DNA from: Chlorobaculum sp. MV4-Y
Lineage (GTDB): Bacteria; Bacteroidota; Chlorobiia; Chlorobiales; Chlorobiaceae
DNA: 64,000 nucleotides
NCBI RefSeq assembly: GCF_025244685.1
Contig: NZ_CP104202.1
Span: 932,323 to 996,322, forward strand
Direction: 5' to 3'
This document shows, piece after piece, positions 26,198-35,381 of this stretch. The notes below the pieces were generated by a model. It did not search any database. It saw only the letters and a list, made by a program, of their open reading frames with translations, and was not told the DNA's origin. Each line of letters starts with the position of its first letter. Within the stretch, counting starts at the first letter, position 1. A program made the translations under genes and the position numbers.

Positions 26198-27394
26198 TCA
26201 AGACTTCAGAGCCATGTCGACAATGTCGGTCATCGGCATGCTGCGGTCGTAGACGTGGATATCGAAGCCTTCCTCTTGGAGCTGCCTGATGGCTGCAAGA
26301 CCCTGGGCCTCGTTCGGACCGCCGCGGCGCACCCAGATTTTGACGCCTTCGAGGTAGCCTTTGGACTTGCTCTCGCGGAAACCGTTGATGATACCGCTGA
26401 AGGTTGCCTTCACGTCGGTGAAGTTGGCGATAGCGCCGCCGACGATGATGTGCTTGATGTTGGGCAAACGGCAGATCGTTTCAGTAAGCGCTTCCACGGC
26501 CCAGTCGGCCGGGTCGCCCGAGTACTCTGCATAGTTGGCAATGGTGCCGCCGCGAGCTACAACCGCGTCGGCATAGAACACCGATGCGCCGCCACCTGCG
26601 GTCAACAGGGCGATTTCACCGCCGGGAACCTCGACAAACTTGACCGAACCTTTGATTCGGGAGTCGATGTCCATGATCTGCTGCTCGGCTTCGGTGAACG
26701 GGCGGCCAATTTCGGAAACCGGCTTGAAATCCCAGTCGGCGTGACGGAAACGGGCATCCCAATCGACGTTCATCACAGCGTCGAGCGCAGCAAAACGCAT
26801 ATCGCTCTTGCGGATGACCAGCGGGTTGATTTCGATGGACTGCGCGTCCTCATTGTCGAAGCAGAGGACGAGGCGCGAGCAGATTTTGCCGACGCGCTCG
26901 GCAATTTCGCCTTCGAAACCAGCCTCGACAGCCAGTTCGGTGAGGCGCTCGATGGAGGGATTCTCGTCGAGAGGAATCTGGATGCGGCGGACGCTGTCCC
27001 AGTTATCCTCGATATCGACACCGCCATGTTTGGAAATCAGTAACTCGGCACCATCCCTGTTGCCGATGATGGAGACATAGAATTCTGCGTCATGATCGAG
27101 CATTTCTGCCACAATGACCTGGCGAACTTCAGCCGTACCAACTTTGGCGCCCAGCATCTCCCTGGAGGCCTGGATCGCCTCTTCGAGATTGAGTCCGATT
27201 TTGACAAGACCAAGCTTGAACCGGCCGCCGATAGCTTCGTGAGCCTTGATAACAAGTTTCGATTCACGCAGCCATTTATTAGCTTCACCAAGCTGTGCAA
27301 GACGTTCAGGGTCCATGATGACAACATAGTTTGGTACAGGAATGCCCCACTTGTTGAACAACTTCATGGCTGGCCCTTCAAGAATTTTAGCCAT
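26198..27394 (-). CDS. aclB: ATP-citrate lyase, small (ATP-grasp) subunit
   Basis: The 398-residue subunit supplies the ATP-grasp domain and the N-terminal CoA-ligase part of ATP-citrate lyase. It begins MAKILEGPAMKLFNKWGIPV, typical of ATP-grasp succinyl-CoA synthetase beta-like chains, and continues with LVIKAHEAIGGRFKLGLV (about 46-63), NEDAQSIEINPLVIR (about 193-207) and TAGGGASVFYADAVV (about 264-278). Together with AclA it equals the single-chain animal enzyme split in two. It is the first gene of the operon; a promoter and a perfect palindrome lie within 90 bases upstream, divergent from lgt. Confidence 0.95.
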   Translation of the reverse strand: MAKILEGPAMKLFNKWGIPVPNYVVIMDPERLAQLGEANKWLRESKLVIKAHEAIGGRFKLGLVKIGLNLEEAIQASREMLGAKVGTAEVRQVIVAEMLDHDAEFYVSIIGNRDGAELLISKHGGVDIEDNWDSVRRIQIPLDENPSIERLTELAVEAGFEGEIAERVGKICSRLVLCFDNEDAQSIEINPLVIRKSDMRFAALDAVMNVDWDARFRHADWDFKPVSEIGRPFTEAEQQIMDIDSRIKGSVKFVEVPGGEIALLTAGGGASVFYADAVVARGGTIANYAEYSGDPADWAVEALTETICRLPNIKHIIVGGAIANFTDVKATFSGIINGFRESKSKGYLEGVKIWVRRGGPNEAQGLAAIRQLQEEGFDIHVYDRSMPMTDIVDMALKS

Positions 27395-27448
27395 GCTCTA
27401 TCTGTTTATGATTATCGGGTAATTATACGAAAAGAAAAGTACAAAGTC

Positions 27449-27478
27449 TGAATATAACTATATTCACATTGGTTACAA
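27449..27478 (-). promoter_or_regulatory. aclB promoter with an 18-bp palindrome over the -10
   Basis: On the minus strand TTGTAA (27478-27473), 16 bases, then TATATT (27456-27451) form a candidate promoter starting near 27444, about 50 bases before the aclB ATG. The plus strand reads TGAATATAACTATATTCA at 27449-27466: two perfect 8-base inverted arms around AC, covering the -10 box. This is where a repressor of aclBA could bind. Confidence 0.5.
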
Positions 27479-27522
27479 GGCTGTTAAGCGCGTTAATTCT
27501 CAGTAAACGATAATTTTTTCTT

Positions 27523-28392
27523 ATGAACGACTTCACTTTCTGGTGGCAACATCTTCCTTCCCAGATGAATCCCGTTATTTTTTCGGTGGGAAGCATCGCC
27601 ATCCGCTGGTACGGCACTATGTACATCGTGGCATTTGGCCTTGTATATCTGCTCTCCCGCTATCGGATCGCCACCGAAAAGCTCCCGTTCGACAAGACCT
27701 TCCCTGGTGACGCCCTGACCTGGGCGATGGGCGGTGTGCTCATCGGCGGACGGGTCGGCTACATACTCTTTTATGGATTTGACTGGTTTCTGCAGGATCC
27801 GATCGGCACGTTGATTCCGATCCACTTCGGCAGCGGAACCTGCGCCTTCTCCGGCATCAACGGCATGTCGTTCCACGGCGGCCTGATCGGCGTAGCTATT
27901 GCTCTGTGGCTTTTCACCCGAGCACACAAGGTGGCTTTCCTCAAGACCGTCGATCTTTTCATTCCTGCCCTGCCGCTTGGTTACACTTTCGGGCGACTCG
28001 GCAACTTCATCAACGGCGAACTCTATGGCCGGGTGACCACCTCCCCCATCGGCATGTATTTTCCCGGTGCACCGACCGTAGCGCTGCGTCATCCTTCTCA
28101 GCTTTACGAAGCATTTTTCGAAGGCATTGTGCTCTTCATCATCCTCTGGTCGATCCGCAAAAAAGCCCCATGGCCCGGCTACCTCTCCGCCCTCTATCTC
28201 ATCGGTTACGGCACGGTACGTTTCTTCATCGAATTCTTCCGCGAACCCGACCCCCAGCTCGGCTTCGTTTTCCTTAACTTCTCAATGGGCCAGGTACTGT
28301 GCGTTATGATGATAGCCGTTGGGTTTGTGATTCTGTCAGCATCGAAGCAGCGAGCAGCAAATGCTGATGTTGCTGGAGGCGGGCAGAAGTAG
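27523..28392 (+). CDS. lgt: Prolipoprotein diacylglyceryl transferase Lgt
   Basis: Lgt adds the diacylglyceryl group to the lipobox cysteine of pre-lipoproteins in the inner membrane. The 289-residue polytopic protein shows WYGTMYIVAF (about residues 29-38), GGRVGYILFY (about 78-87), the Lgt signature GRLGNFINGELYGR (about 155-168) and HPSQLYEAFFEG (about 190-201), ending with GYLSALYLIGYGTVRFFIEFFREPD. Essential residues of the E. coli enzyme (Arg and Glu in the signature) are present. It is divergent from aclB and monocistronic. It would process the lipoproteins encoded at 7553 and 49122. Confidence 0.95.
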   Translation: MNDFTFWWQHLPSQMNPVIFSVGSIAIRWYGTMYIVAFGLVYLLSRYRIATEKLPFDKTFPGDALTWAMGGVLIGGRVGYILFYGFDWFLQDPIGTLIPIHFGSGTCAFSGINGMSFHGGLIGVAIALWLFTRAHKVAFLKTVDLFIPALPLGYTFGRLGNFINGELYGRVTTSPIGMYFPGAPTVALRHPSQLYEAFFEGIVLFIILWSIRKKAPWPGYLSALYLIGYGTVRFFIEFFREPDPQLGFVFLNFSMGQVLCVMMIAVGFVILSASKQRAANADVAGGGQK

Positions 28393-28412
28393 AGAGGATG
28401 TTTGATTTTGTC

Positions 28413-28444
28413 ATTCGTCGCCTTGGAAAGACGGGGCGACGAAT
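28413..28444 (+). terminator. Hairpin after lgt
   Basis: ATTCGTCGCC (28413-28422) pairs with GGCGACGAAT (28435-28444), 21 bases after the lgt stop. The following sequence is AT-rich rather than a clean T tract, so it is a probable, not certain, terminator. Confidence 0.5.
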
Positions 28445-28463
28445 AGAAATAATATTATTTCTA

Positions 28464-29103
28464 TTATTTATTAGATAATATCCCGAAATCCTCATCACCA
28501 TCAATTTCAAATCTATTTTCCATCGGCACTTCATCATACCATTGCATACCATCTTTCCATATGCTTGCAACTATCATTTTGTTATTTATCGAAACAAATC
28601 TAATTCCAATATCAATACAGGCATCTCTAAAAAGTGTCATGAGCGGCCCAAGTGCAAGGCGGACGGAGCGCAGAAACCGGAGTGTACGCAGAGTACATGA
28701 TGATTTCTAGCACCGACCAACGCAGCAATCGGGACGCAAAATAAGTTTTTAGAGGCGCCCAATACTTGAAATAATAGCCTTTCTGCAAACATCAGTCAAA
28801 TCTGGAGGCAATAAAACATTATAATGCTTTCCATTCAATAACTTTTTCTCAATTCGATCATTTACTTTTTATAACATCATAAGACTTGCGCACATATTCT
28901 GTCTCGCTGTCATATGACTCTATTATCGAATGTTCAAGCGCATATTTTTCACCACCAACTTGAAAAACACAATCCACATCTTTGTTATCGTTATTCATAT
29001 CATCTAGATAACAAATATCTGCAATTGGGTCAAACATCCCATAAAGCTGTTTACATGTATTGATGGCGAACTGTATTGCATTGTGTTCGTTTGATCTTTT
29101 CAT
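28464..29103 (-). pseudogene. Hypothetical gene split by a frameshift and a miniature element
   Basis: Not a family I recognise. Three pieces read in order on the minus strand. Piece 1 (29103-28858) encodes MKRSNEHNAIQFAINTCK and ends with VIKSK and a stop. Piece 2 (28861-28749) is shifted by one base and encodes KKLLNGKHYNVLLPPDLTDV and CRKAIISSIG. Piece 3 (from about 28625 to a stop at 28464) encodes DACIDIGIRFVSINNKMIVA and ends FEIDGDEDFGILSNK. Between pieces 2 and 3 sits a 130-bp element. The three pieces share AT-rich composition and make one protein of about 170 residues, acidic near the end. Probably acquired and then inactivated. Confidence 0.55.
28625..28754. mobile_element. 130-bp MITE-like element with 9-bp terminal inverted repeats
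   Basis: Ends are CTCTAAAAA (28625-28633) and TTTTTAGAG (28746-28754). The inside is GC-rich, unlike the surrounding AT-rich gene, and carries GTGTACGCAGAGTACAT, a small palindrome. No coding capacity. It lies between two parts of a broken reading frame, so it must have moved or been copied in. No second copy was noticed in this window. Confidence 0.65.
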
Positions 29104-29157
29104 ATGTATTGATGATTTATAAAAAAACACAAAACAATAATATTTAATTCTTCCAAC

Positions 29158-29949
29158 TCACTCCGCCGTCACAACTAACTCCTCACTCTTCCCAAAACAC
29201 CTCCGGCGGATGATGAGGGTGACGATGATCGTGCTCATGGCCGTCGAGCCGACCAGCATGAACATGACGACAATCTGGTAGCGGATGGCGATGAGCGGGT
29301 CGGCTCCGGCGAGAATCTGGCCCGACATCATGCCGGGGATGAAGACGAGGCCCACGCCCATCATGGCGTTGATCGAGGGTATCATGCCCGCCTTGACCGC
29401 CCCTTTGAAAATGTCGCGGCTCGCCTCCTTGTAGTTCGCGCCGAGGCAGAGCTTCATTTCGACCACCTCCCGCTGCTGGCGCATCTGCGAGAAGAGGCGC
29501 TCAATGGAGATCGCCAGCGCGGACATCGAGTTGCCGATCACCATGCCCGCCGTCGGAATAAAGTAGCGCGGCTCCCACCACGGATGCACGCCGATGACCA
29601 GCCACGAAACGAAGAGCGCCGTGAGAAAGTAGCTCGACAGCATCGTCAGGAAAGTCGGCACTTCGTAGGCAATCTGCTTCTCCTTCACCCGCCCGCGCAC
29701 GATGAACACCGCCGAAAACACCATCACCACAAAAATGCCGAGCGTTAGCCAGAGGTTCTGCGCCCCGAAAATGAAGGTCAGTGCGTAACCCATCAGGAAG
29801 AGCTGAGAAACCGTGCGGATGGTGCCGATGGTGATATCCTTGTTCAATCCGAGCTTCTGAATGAACGAGGTCGCTTGAGCGACAAGAATGAAAAGCAGCG
29901 CCAGCAGAAGCTGCGGAATGGAAATTTCGATGATCGGGTTCATGCGCAT
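29158..29949 (-). CDS. fetB: FetB/YbbM-type ABC transporter permease
   Basis: A 263-residue inner-membrane permease with seven or so hydrophobic helices, matching UPF0014/FetB: QKLGLNKDITIGTIRTVSQL (about residues 31-50), GMVIGNSMSALAISIERL (about 134-151), EMKLCLGANYKEASRD (about 163-178) and NAMMGVGLVFIPGMMSGQIL (about 194-213). With FetA it exports iron in E. coli under oxidative stress. It overlaps the ATPase gene; a start at ATG 29943 would give the common ATGA overlap. Substrate iron is by analogy. Confidence 0.87.
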   Translation of the reverse strand: MRMNPIIEISIPQLLLALLFILVAQATSFIQKLGLNKDITIGTIRTVSQLFLMGYALTFIFGAQNLWLTLGIFVVMVFSAVFIVRGRVKEKQIAYEVPTFLTMLSSYFLTALFVSWLVIGVHPWWEPRYFIPTAGMVIGNSMSALAISIERLFSQMRQQREVVEMKLCLGANYKEASRDIFKGAVKAGMIPSINAMMGVGLVFIPGMMSGQILAGADPLIAIRYQIVVMFMLVGSTAMSTIIVTLIIRRRCFGKSEELVVTAE

Positions 29950-30608
29950 TCGAGGTTTCCGTTGCGGAAAATGCAGCTTCGCGCCTGTGGGAAGCTTGGG
30001 CGATAATCGCTGTGCGTGACGATGAGTACCGTTTTGCCCTCCTTGGTGTTAAGCCGCTCGACAATCGAGAAAACCATTTCGGCGCTTTCGGTATCAAGTG
30101 CTGAGGTCGGCTCGTCAAGCAAAAGCACATCCGGCTCGGTCAGAATGGCGCGCATGATCGACAGGCGCTGCTTCTGCCCTACCGACAATTTATTGGCCGA
30201 CTGATCAAGCTTGACATCTTGGAGGTAAAAAGCGTCGAGCATCTGCTTCAGCGTCGCATCATTTGGCGCACTTTTCTGCTTGCCCTGCGCGAAGGTAAAC
30301 GGAAGAAGCAGGTTGTCGCGGATCGTACCGTCGATCATCTGCGGAATCTGCGGAACATACGTCACTTTTGAGCGCAGTTCAGAGGGCGTAATCTCCGATA
30401 CATTCCGTCCCTTGAACATGATCGAACCCGCACGGGGTGTATTCAAGCGGCAGATAAGGCGCAAAAGTGTTGACTTGCCGCTTCCCGAGGCTCCCTTGAT
30501 GATGATGAACTCCCCCTTGCCGACATTGAGCGACAGATGTTCGAACACCGGCGGCCCATCTTTGTCATAGCCGAACGAAAGCTCTCTGAGTTCAAGAAGT
30601 TTTGTCAT
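29940..30608 (-). CDS. fetA: FetA/YbbL-type ABC transporter ATPase
   Basis: A 222-residue ABC ATPase. Walker A is IIKGASGSGKSTLLRL (about residues 35-50), the signature is KLSVGQKQRLSIMRAIL (about 142-158), and Walker B with catalytic Glu is DVLLLDEPTSALD (about 162-174), followed by the switch His in LIVTHSDYRP. It energises the FetB permease encoded immediately downstream with overlapping ends. No periplasmic binding protein is nearby, which fits an exporter. Confidence 0.87.
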   Translation of the reverse strand: MTKLLELRELSFGYDKDGPPVFEHLSLNVGKGEFIIIKGASGSGKSTLLRLICRLNTPRAGSIMFKGRNVSEITPSELRSKVTYVPQIPQMIDGTIRDNLLLPFTFAQGKQKSAPNDATLKQMLDAFYLQDVKLDQSANKLSVGQKQRLSIMRAILTEPDVLLLDEPTSALDTESAEMVFSIVERLNTKEGKTVLIVTHSDYRPSFPQARSCIFRNGNLECA

Positions 30609-30723
30609 CGATAATTCTGTTTTGGGATGGCCCGGAGGGGCTGCGATTGTTGAAAAGATCGGAACTTATTTTGTTATTTACTAAAGCAACGAATTGACCA
30701 GCAACCTCATCCCTATCCGAATC

Positions 30724-33261
30724 ATGAAAGCCCCTGAAGAACGGCTCGGCTCCTTTTACCTCGGCGCTGAATATGACCTGCAATCGGGTGCTCGACTTGA
30801 GCAACCGGTGCATTACGATGCCCGCGACCTGACCACCCATGCGGTCTGCGTCGGCATGACCGGCAGCGGCAAAACCGGCCTCTGCATCGACCTGCTCGAA
30901 GAGGCGGCACTCGACAAGGTGCCGGTGATCCTCGTTGATCCGAAGGGCGACATGACCAATCTGCTTTTGCAGTTTCCCGATCTCTCACCCGAAAATTTCC
31001 TGCCGTGGATCGACCAGGACGAGGCGCGTCGCAAAGGCAAGAGTCCCGAAGAGTTTGCCGCCGCAACCGCCTCGATGTGGAAAAACGGGTTGGCCGACTG
31101 GGGTATCGCTCCGGAGCGTATCCGGCAACTCAAAGCCGCTGCGGAATTTACAATCTACACGCCCGGCTCCGACGCGGGCATTCCGGTGAACATCCTCGGC
31201 AGCCTCGCCGCTCCCAAACTCGATTTCGATGCTGAGGGCGAAGCGATCCGCGAACGCATCACCGGAACGGTCAGCGCCCTCTGCGGCCTGGTCGGTATCG
31301 ACGCCGATCCGGTCAAAAGCCGCGAGTCAATTCTGCTCTCCGGCATCTTTGAGCACTTTTGGCGGGCGGGTGCGGATCTCGACCTTGCTTCGCTGATCGG
31401 TTCGATCCAGAACCCGCCAATGCGGCAGATCGGCGTGTTCGATGTCAACACCTTCTACCCCGAAAAGGAGCGCTTCGAACTGGCCATGTCGTTCAACGCG
31501 CTGCTCGCCTCACCGTCGTTCCAGAGCTGGCTCTCCGGCCAGGCGCTCGACATCGCCTCTATGCTCTACACCGCCGACGCGCGGCCACGGGTCGCGATCT
31601 TCTCGCTCGCGCACCTGCCGGAGAACGAGCGGATGTTCTTCGTGACGCTGCTGCTCGAAAACGTGCTAACCTGGACACGCGCGCAGCAGGGCACCGCCAG
31701 CCTCCGGGCGCTGCTCTACTTCGACGAGGTGTTCGGCTACCTGCCGCCGGTCTCCCAGCCGCCATCGAAACGCCCGCTCATGACGATGCTCAAGCAGGCG
31801 CGCGCATTCGGCGTGGGATGCATACTGGTGACGCAGAACCCGGTCGATCTGGATTACAAGGCGTTGACCAACACCGGCACCTGGTTCATCGGCAAATTGC
31901 AGGCCGAGCGCGACAAGGCGCGCGTGCTCGAAGGGCTGAAAAGCGCCATCAGCGAGGCCGGTGGTTCGGACGCCGGGTTTGATTTCGACACGGTCATCAG
32001 CAAGCTTGGCAACCGGGTTTTCCTCATGCACAACGTGCACGAAGATCGCCCGGTGATCTTCCAGACCCGCTGGGCGATGAGCTTCCTCTCCGGCCCGATG
32101 ACCCGCCCGCAGATCAAGACGCTCATGGCCGGACGCAAAAACGGCTCGCCCGCTGAACCTGCGACAGCTTCGCCAAGCCCCGCGTCGCCAGCCATCGCTG
32201 AAACTCCGGTGGCGGCGAGCGCAGCAAAAGCGATGCTTTCGGGCTATTCAGCCGTTCCGCCGGGACTCGACCCGTCGATCAAGCAGCTCTTCGTGCCCGC
32301 CACCATCGATCCGGCAACGGCGCTCGCCAAGCGTTCCAAGGGATCGCCAGCGTCGGCGAAACTACTCTACGAACCGGCGCTCATCGGCTGCGCTTCGGTC
32401 GATTTCGTGGACGCCAAACGCGGCATCAGCCAGAACCGCCGTGTCGTGCTCGCCTGCACGGAGATCGACGTCACGGGCAATCCCGACTGGGAGAAAAGCC
32501 AGGTTCTCGCCACAACGCAAGACCAGCTTTCGGATCGCCCGGACTCGCGAGCCGCCGGATTTGCGACGCTGCCCGAAACGCTCGGGAACGCCCGCAAGCT
32601 CTCGGCGTGCAGCCGCTCCCTGTCCGACTTTCTCTACCGGCGCGAACGCCTGCCGCTCGCCATCCATCCGGCCACAGGTCTCTTCCGCTCCGAGGGTGAA
32701 AACGAGCGCGATTTCACCATTCGCCTACAGCAGGCAGCGCGCGAACAGCGCGACCGCGAGGTTGATGCGCTCGAAAAGAAATATGCCGTCCAGCTTGAAC
32801 GCATCGCGGAAAAGATCAGGAAGGAGGAGCGTGAGCTGGCGCAGGATGAGACCGAACATCAGAACCGGAAAACCGGTGAACTGATCGGACTTGGCGAAAC
32901 CATGCTCGGCTTCTTCCTCGGCAGGAAAAGCACCCGGGGTATCAGCAGCGCAATCAACCGCCGCCGCATGACGGCCAACGCAAAAGCAGATGTCGAGGAA
33001 TCGATCGAGACAATCGACGAGCTGAAACGCCAGCAGGAAGAGATCGAAACCGAGTTGAAAGAGCGGGCCGCCGAAATAGCCGCGCGCTGGGAACATCCCG
33101 AATCGGTGCTGACGACCGAAGAGATCGTTCCACGGCGAAGCGACGTGGTGGTTCAGATCGTGACCACCGGATGGCTTCCCTTCTGGCAGGTCACGCTTGA
33201 TGCGGCTACGGGAGGCGGAACGCTCTTTGTGCCAGCGTACGAAACGGTGGACGCCTCGTAA
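30724..33261 (+). CDS. HerA/FtsK-like P-loop ATPase (DUF87 type)
   Basis: An 845-residue ATPase. ATG 30724 (MKAPEERLGSFYLG) is preferred; a TTG at 30694 would add ten residues. Walker A is VGMTGSGKTGLCID (about residues 43-56), followed by VPVILVDPKGDMTNLLLQFP. Walker B is LLYFDEVFGYLPP (about 336-348), then QARAFGVGCILVTQNPVDLD and TWFIGKLQAERDKARVL, the pattern of HerA-family helicases and conjugation ATPases. The C-terminal half has a long charged coiled-coil region (about residues 670-790, rich in Glu/Lys/Arg) and ends in a small beta domain. No NurA nuclease gene is adjacent. Role in DNA or polymer pumping is inferred. Confidence 0.75.
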   Translation: MKAPEERLGSFYLGAEYDLQSGARLEQPVHYDARDLTTHAVCVGMTGSGKTGLCIDLLEEAALDKVPVILVDPKGDMTNLLLQFPDLSPENFLPWIDQDEARRKGKSPEEFAAATASMWKNGLADWGIAPERIRQLKAAAEFTIYTPGSDAGIPVNILGSLAAPKLDFDAEGEAIRERITGTVSALCGLVGIDADPVKSRESILLSGIFEHFWRAGADLDLASLIGSIQNPPMRQIGVFDVNTFYPEKERFELAMSFNALLASPSFQSWLSGQALDIASMLYTADARPRVAIFSLAHLPENERMFFVTLLLENVLTWTRAQQGTASLRALLYFDEVFGYLPPVSQPPSKRPLMTMLKQARAFGVGCILVTQNPVDLDYKALTNTGTWFIGKLQAERDKARVLEGLKSAISEAGGSDAGFDFDTVISKLGNRVFLMHNVHEDRPVIFQTRWAMSFLSGPMTRPQIKTLMAGRKNGSPAEPATASPSPASPAIAETPVAASAAKAMLSGYSAVPPGLDPSIKQLFVPATIDPATALAKRSKGSPASAKLLYEPALIGCASVDFVDAKRGISQNRRVVLACTEIDVTGNPDWEKSQVLATTQDQLSDRPDSRAAGFATLPETLGNARKLSACSRSLSDFLYRRERLPLAIHPATGLFRSEGENERDFTIRLQQAAREQRDREVDALEKKYAVQLERIAEKIRKEERELAQDETEHQNRKTGELIGLGETMLGFFLGRKSTRGISSAINRRRMTANAKADVEESIETIDELKRQQEEIETELKERAAEIAARWEHPESVLTTEEIVPRRSDVVVQIVTTGWLPFWQVTLDAATGGGTLFVPAYETVDAS

Positions 33262-33264
33262 AAC

Positions 33265-33930
33265 TTACGCCTCGTTGCCGCGCTGTTTCCAGATCAGATC
33301 GCGGAAAAAGAAAAGCGCGGCCACGGCGAGTGTCAAGAAAGCGGCGGACCAGACGGGCATCGAAAAGCCCGAGCCGCCCTGGTACATCCACCAGCCGCCG
33401 AAGAGAAAGAAAACGACGGAAGCACCGATGCTGATCGCCTTTTCGGGCAGATTCTTGCCCATCATCCGGCCCACGATGACGGCCAACCCGTCCGATACCA
33501 CCATACCAAGAGTCGAACCGAGCCAGACCGGAAGAAATGGGTTTGTGGTAGCGAGGCTGATCGTGGAGAGCATGGTTTTGTCGCCAAGCTCTGCCATGAA
33601 AAAGGTCGAAAAAACCAGCCAGAAGGGATTGACGCCGGTTTTGCACTCCCCCGCCTCGTCGTCGTCGAGGCTGTCGCCGCGTAGCGTCCAGAAGCCAAAA
33701 ATGATGAAAGAGATACCCGCGATGAAAGCGATCCAGTCGCCCGGCAGAAGACCACCAACAAACCAGCCGATGCCCGCCGAAAAGACATGCACGGCAAGCG
33801 TCGCCCAGAAAATGCCCCACAGCACGACGCGCGTGTTGTAGCAGGTTGCAAGCGTCAGCGCCACAAGCTGGGTTTTATCGCCCAGTTCGGCGAGGAAAAT
33901 CATGACGAGGGAGAGCCAGAATGCGTCCAT
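33265..33930 (-). CDS. GDT1/TMEM165 (UPF0016) family cation transporter
   Basis: A 221-residue membrane protein with six transmembrane helices arranged as two repeats, each with the family motif: [14 protein letters not shown] (about residues 12-25) and [15 protein letters not shown] (about 109-123). Members exchange Mn2+ or Ca2+ for protons, and cyanobacterial and plant relatives protect photosynthesis by handling Mn. The middle loop is acidic ([10 protein letters not shown]). It converges with the HerA-like gene, with only 3 bases between the stops. The ion transported here is not known. Confidence 0.87.
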   Translation of the reverse strand: MDAFWLSLVMIFLAELGDKTQLVALTLATCYNTRVVLWGIFWATLAVHVFSAGIGWFVGGLLPGDWIAFIAGISFIIFGFWTLRGDSLDDDEAGECKTGVNPFWLVFSTFFMAELGDKTMLSTISLATTNPFLPVWLGSTLGMVVSDGLAVIVGRMMGKNLPEKAISIGASVVFFLFGGWWMYQGGSGFSMPVWSAAFLTLAVAALFFFRDLIWKQRGNEA

Positions 33931-34021
33931 ACAAAAAGATCGGTGTTATTTGATTGCCGGTTATTTTTGGGGCACAAAATATTCCAAAAAGAGGCAATCT
34001 CCTACACTTCAAACGCGGCAT

Positions 34022-34507
34022 TCACCCTTGCACGGTCTTCGCCAGCTCATCCGTATTGATTCCCTTCAGGCGCAACTGCTCAAGCAGTTGCCGATAGGTA
34101 GCGTCATCCATGTACGGCGTTCTCGACAAAACCCAGCAGCGCGTTGCGGAAGGATTCGACACCAGCGCCCACGAGTAGTCTTCGGCAAGCCCGATAACCC
34201 AGTAATCGGCTTTGATATACCTGAAAAAAGTGACAATCAGCTTGGCGTTGCCACTGCCCTCAACCGGCACGGCGGTCGCCCTGATTGACTTCTCCCGGCC
34301 ATTCCGCTTGCACGAGTTGCGCACCATTACCATGCCTTTCGCGGCGTCAAGCGTGTACTCGGCTTTCGTGCTGGCACAGCCGCGCTGCTGCTTGCTCGGT
34401 ATGGAGGCGATCTCATACCAGGTGCCGCAGTATTTCATAACATCGACCTCTGGTACGGTTTCCGGCCCGGTGGGCTGGAAATATTTTCGGATAAGATTTC
34501 TGAACAT
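34022..34507 (-). CDS. Lipocalin (Blc-like)
   Basis: A 161-residue lipocalin. The GxW signature is [12 protein letters not shown] (about residues 26-37), followed by SKAEYTLD-like [21 protein letters not shown] (about residues 46-65), [20 protein letters not shown] (about 104-123) and WVLSRTP, the strand order of bacterial Blc and plant temperature-induced lipocalins. E. coli Blc is an outer-membrane lipoprotein, but here no signal peptide or lipobox is present, so it may be cytoplasmic. It probably binds lysophospholipid or another lipid. Stand-alone gene, 91 bases before the GDT1 start on the same strand. Confidence 0.88.
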   Translation of the reverse strand: MFRNLIRKYFQPTGPETVPEVDVMKYCGTWYEIASIPSKQQRGCASTKAEYTLDAAKGMVMVRNSCKRNGREKSIRATAVPVEGSGNAKLIVTFFRYIKADYWVIGLAEDYSWALVSNPSATRCWVLSRTPYMDDATYRQLLEQLRLKGINTDELAKTVQG

Positions 34508-34654
34508 GGCTGAAACAGTGAGTGGTTTTGTCGAAACAGTTATACATCAATAAACCGGCGCAGGTAACGGCAAAGTTTCACATGCTAACCATTAACGAGC
34601 TCGTAGCGACTTGAAAGCATTGGTATTGTCGAGGTTTTTCAATAGCATTCAGGC

Positions 34655-35131
34655 ATGAACGAACATCAAGCCAATACTGTTATCATGCCGAATATTCGTA
34701 TTGCAGAACCCGCTGACATCGAGGCGTGCACCCGATTGCTGAATGTTCTTTTCAGCCAGGAACATGAATTCACGCCCGATCTGAAAAAACAGGAGGCCGG
34801 TCTCGGTATGATCATCGGCAACCCGTCAGCTGGAACGATCTTCGTCTGTGAAGCAGACGGGAACATCATTGGCATGGTCTCGCTGCTGAACCTGGTCAGC
34901 ACGGCACTGGGGAAAAAGGTGGCAATGCTCGAAGACATGATCGTCGATCCGGCCTGGCGAAATCAAGGCATTGGCGCCATGCTGCTCGACTACGCCTGCC
35001 GCTGGGCGCAGGAGAATGGCTATGGCAGGATCACGCTGCTGACCGACGGCGACAACCTGTCGGCCCAGCGTTTTTACGAGACGCACGGTTTTGTGCGCTC
35101 AACGATGATGGCATTCAGAAAACAGCTATAA
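34655..35131 (+). CDS. GNAT family N-acetyltransferase
   Basis: A 158-residue GNAT enzyme; acetyl-CoA binding motif A is DPAWRNQGIGAMLLDYA (about residues 105-121), preceded by AMLEDMIV and followed by LLTDGDNLSAQRFYETHGFV (about 134-153). A second possible start at ATG 34685 (MPNIRIAEPAD) matches family beginnings better. The acetyl acceptor is unknown. It is followed after 19 bases by the first rubredoxin gene, so they may share a transcript. Confidence 0.85.
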   Translation: MNEHQANTVIMPNIRIAEPADIEACTRLLNVLFSQEHEFTPDLKKQEAGLGMIIGNPSAGTIFVCEADGNIIGMVSLLNLVSTALGKKVAMLEDMIVDPAWRNQGIGAMLLDYACRWAQENGYGRITLLTDGDNLSAQRFYETHGFVRSTMMAFRKQL

Positions 35132-35150
35132 TTCGAGAGGATAAAAGCTC

Positions 35151-35357
35151 ATGAACGTCAAAGAGAGCGAACAGGCACAAGCCGACCAGCAGGCATGGAT
35201 ATGTGCCGAATGCGGCTACATTTATGACCCAGCAGAGGGCGATCTCGAAACGAACATACGCCCCGGAGTGCCGTTCGACAAGCTGCCGGAGGATTGGGCC
35301 TGCCCGGTCTGTAATCACCTGAGAAACCAGTTCACCGTATTCATTTCACAACTCTGA
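35151..35357 (+). CDS. Rubredoxin with N-terminal extension
   Basis: A 68-residue iron protein with the two rubredoxin CxxC pairs CAECGY (residues 18-23) and CPVCNH (50-55) that hold one Fe, and the conserved YDPAEGD and PEDWACP stretches. It has about 14 extra residues before the usual start. The second pair is CPVCN instead of CPxCG, a small departure. Rubredoxins serve as low-potential electron carriers, in green sulfur bacteria also to oxygen- or pyruvate-linked oxidoreductases. A second rubredoxin gene follows 24 bases later. Confidence 0.9.
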   Translation: MNVKESEQAQADQQAWICAECGYIYDPAEGDLETNIRPGVPFDKLPEDWACPVCNHLRNQFTVFISQL

Positions 35358-35381
35358 ACATCAAAAACCAACAGCAGCATT

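Noticed and set aside
30694-30723. TTG start for the HerA-like gene
   Set aside because: The ATG at 30724 better fits the family N-terminus; the ten extra residues have no support.
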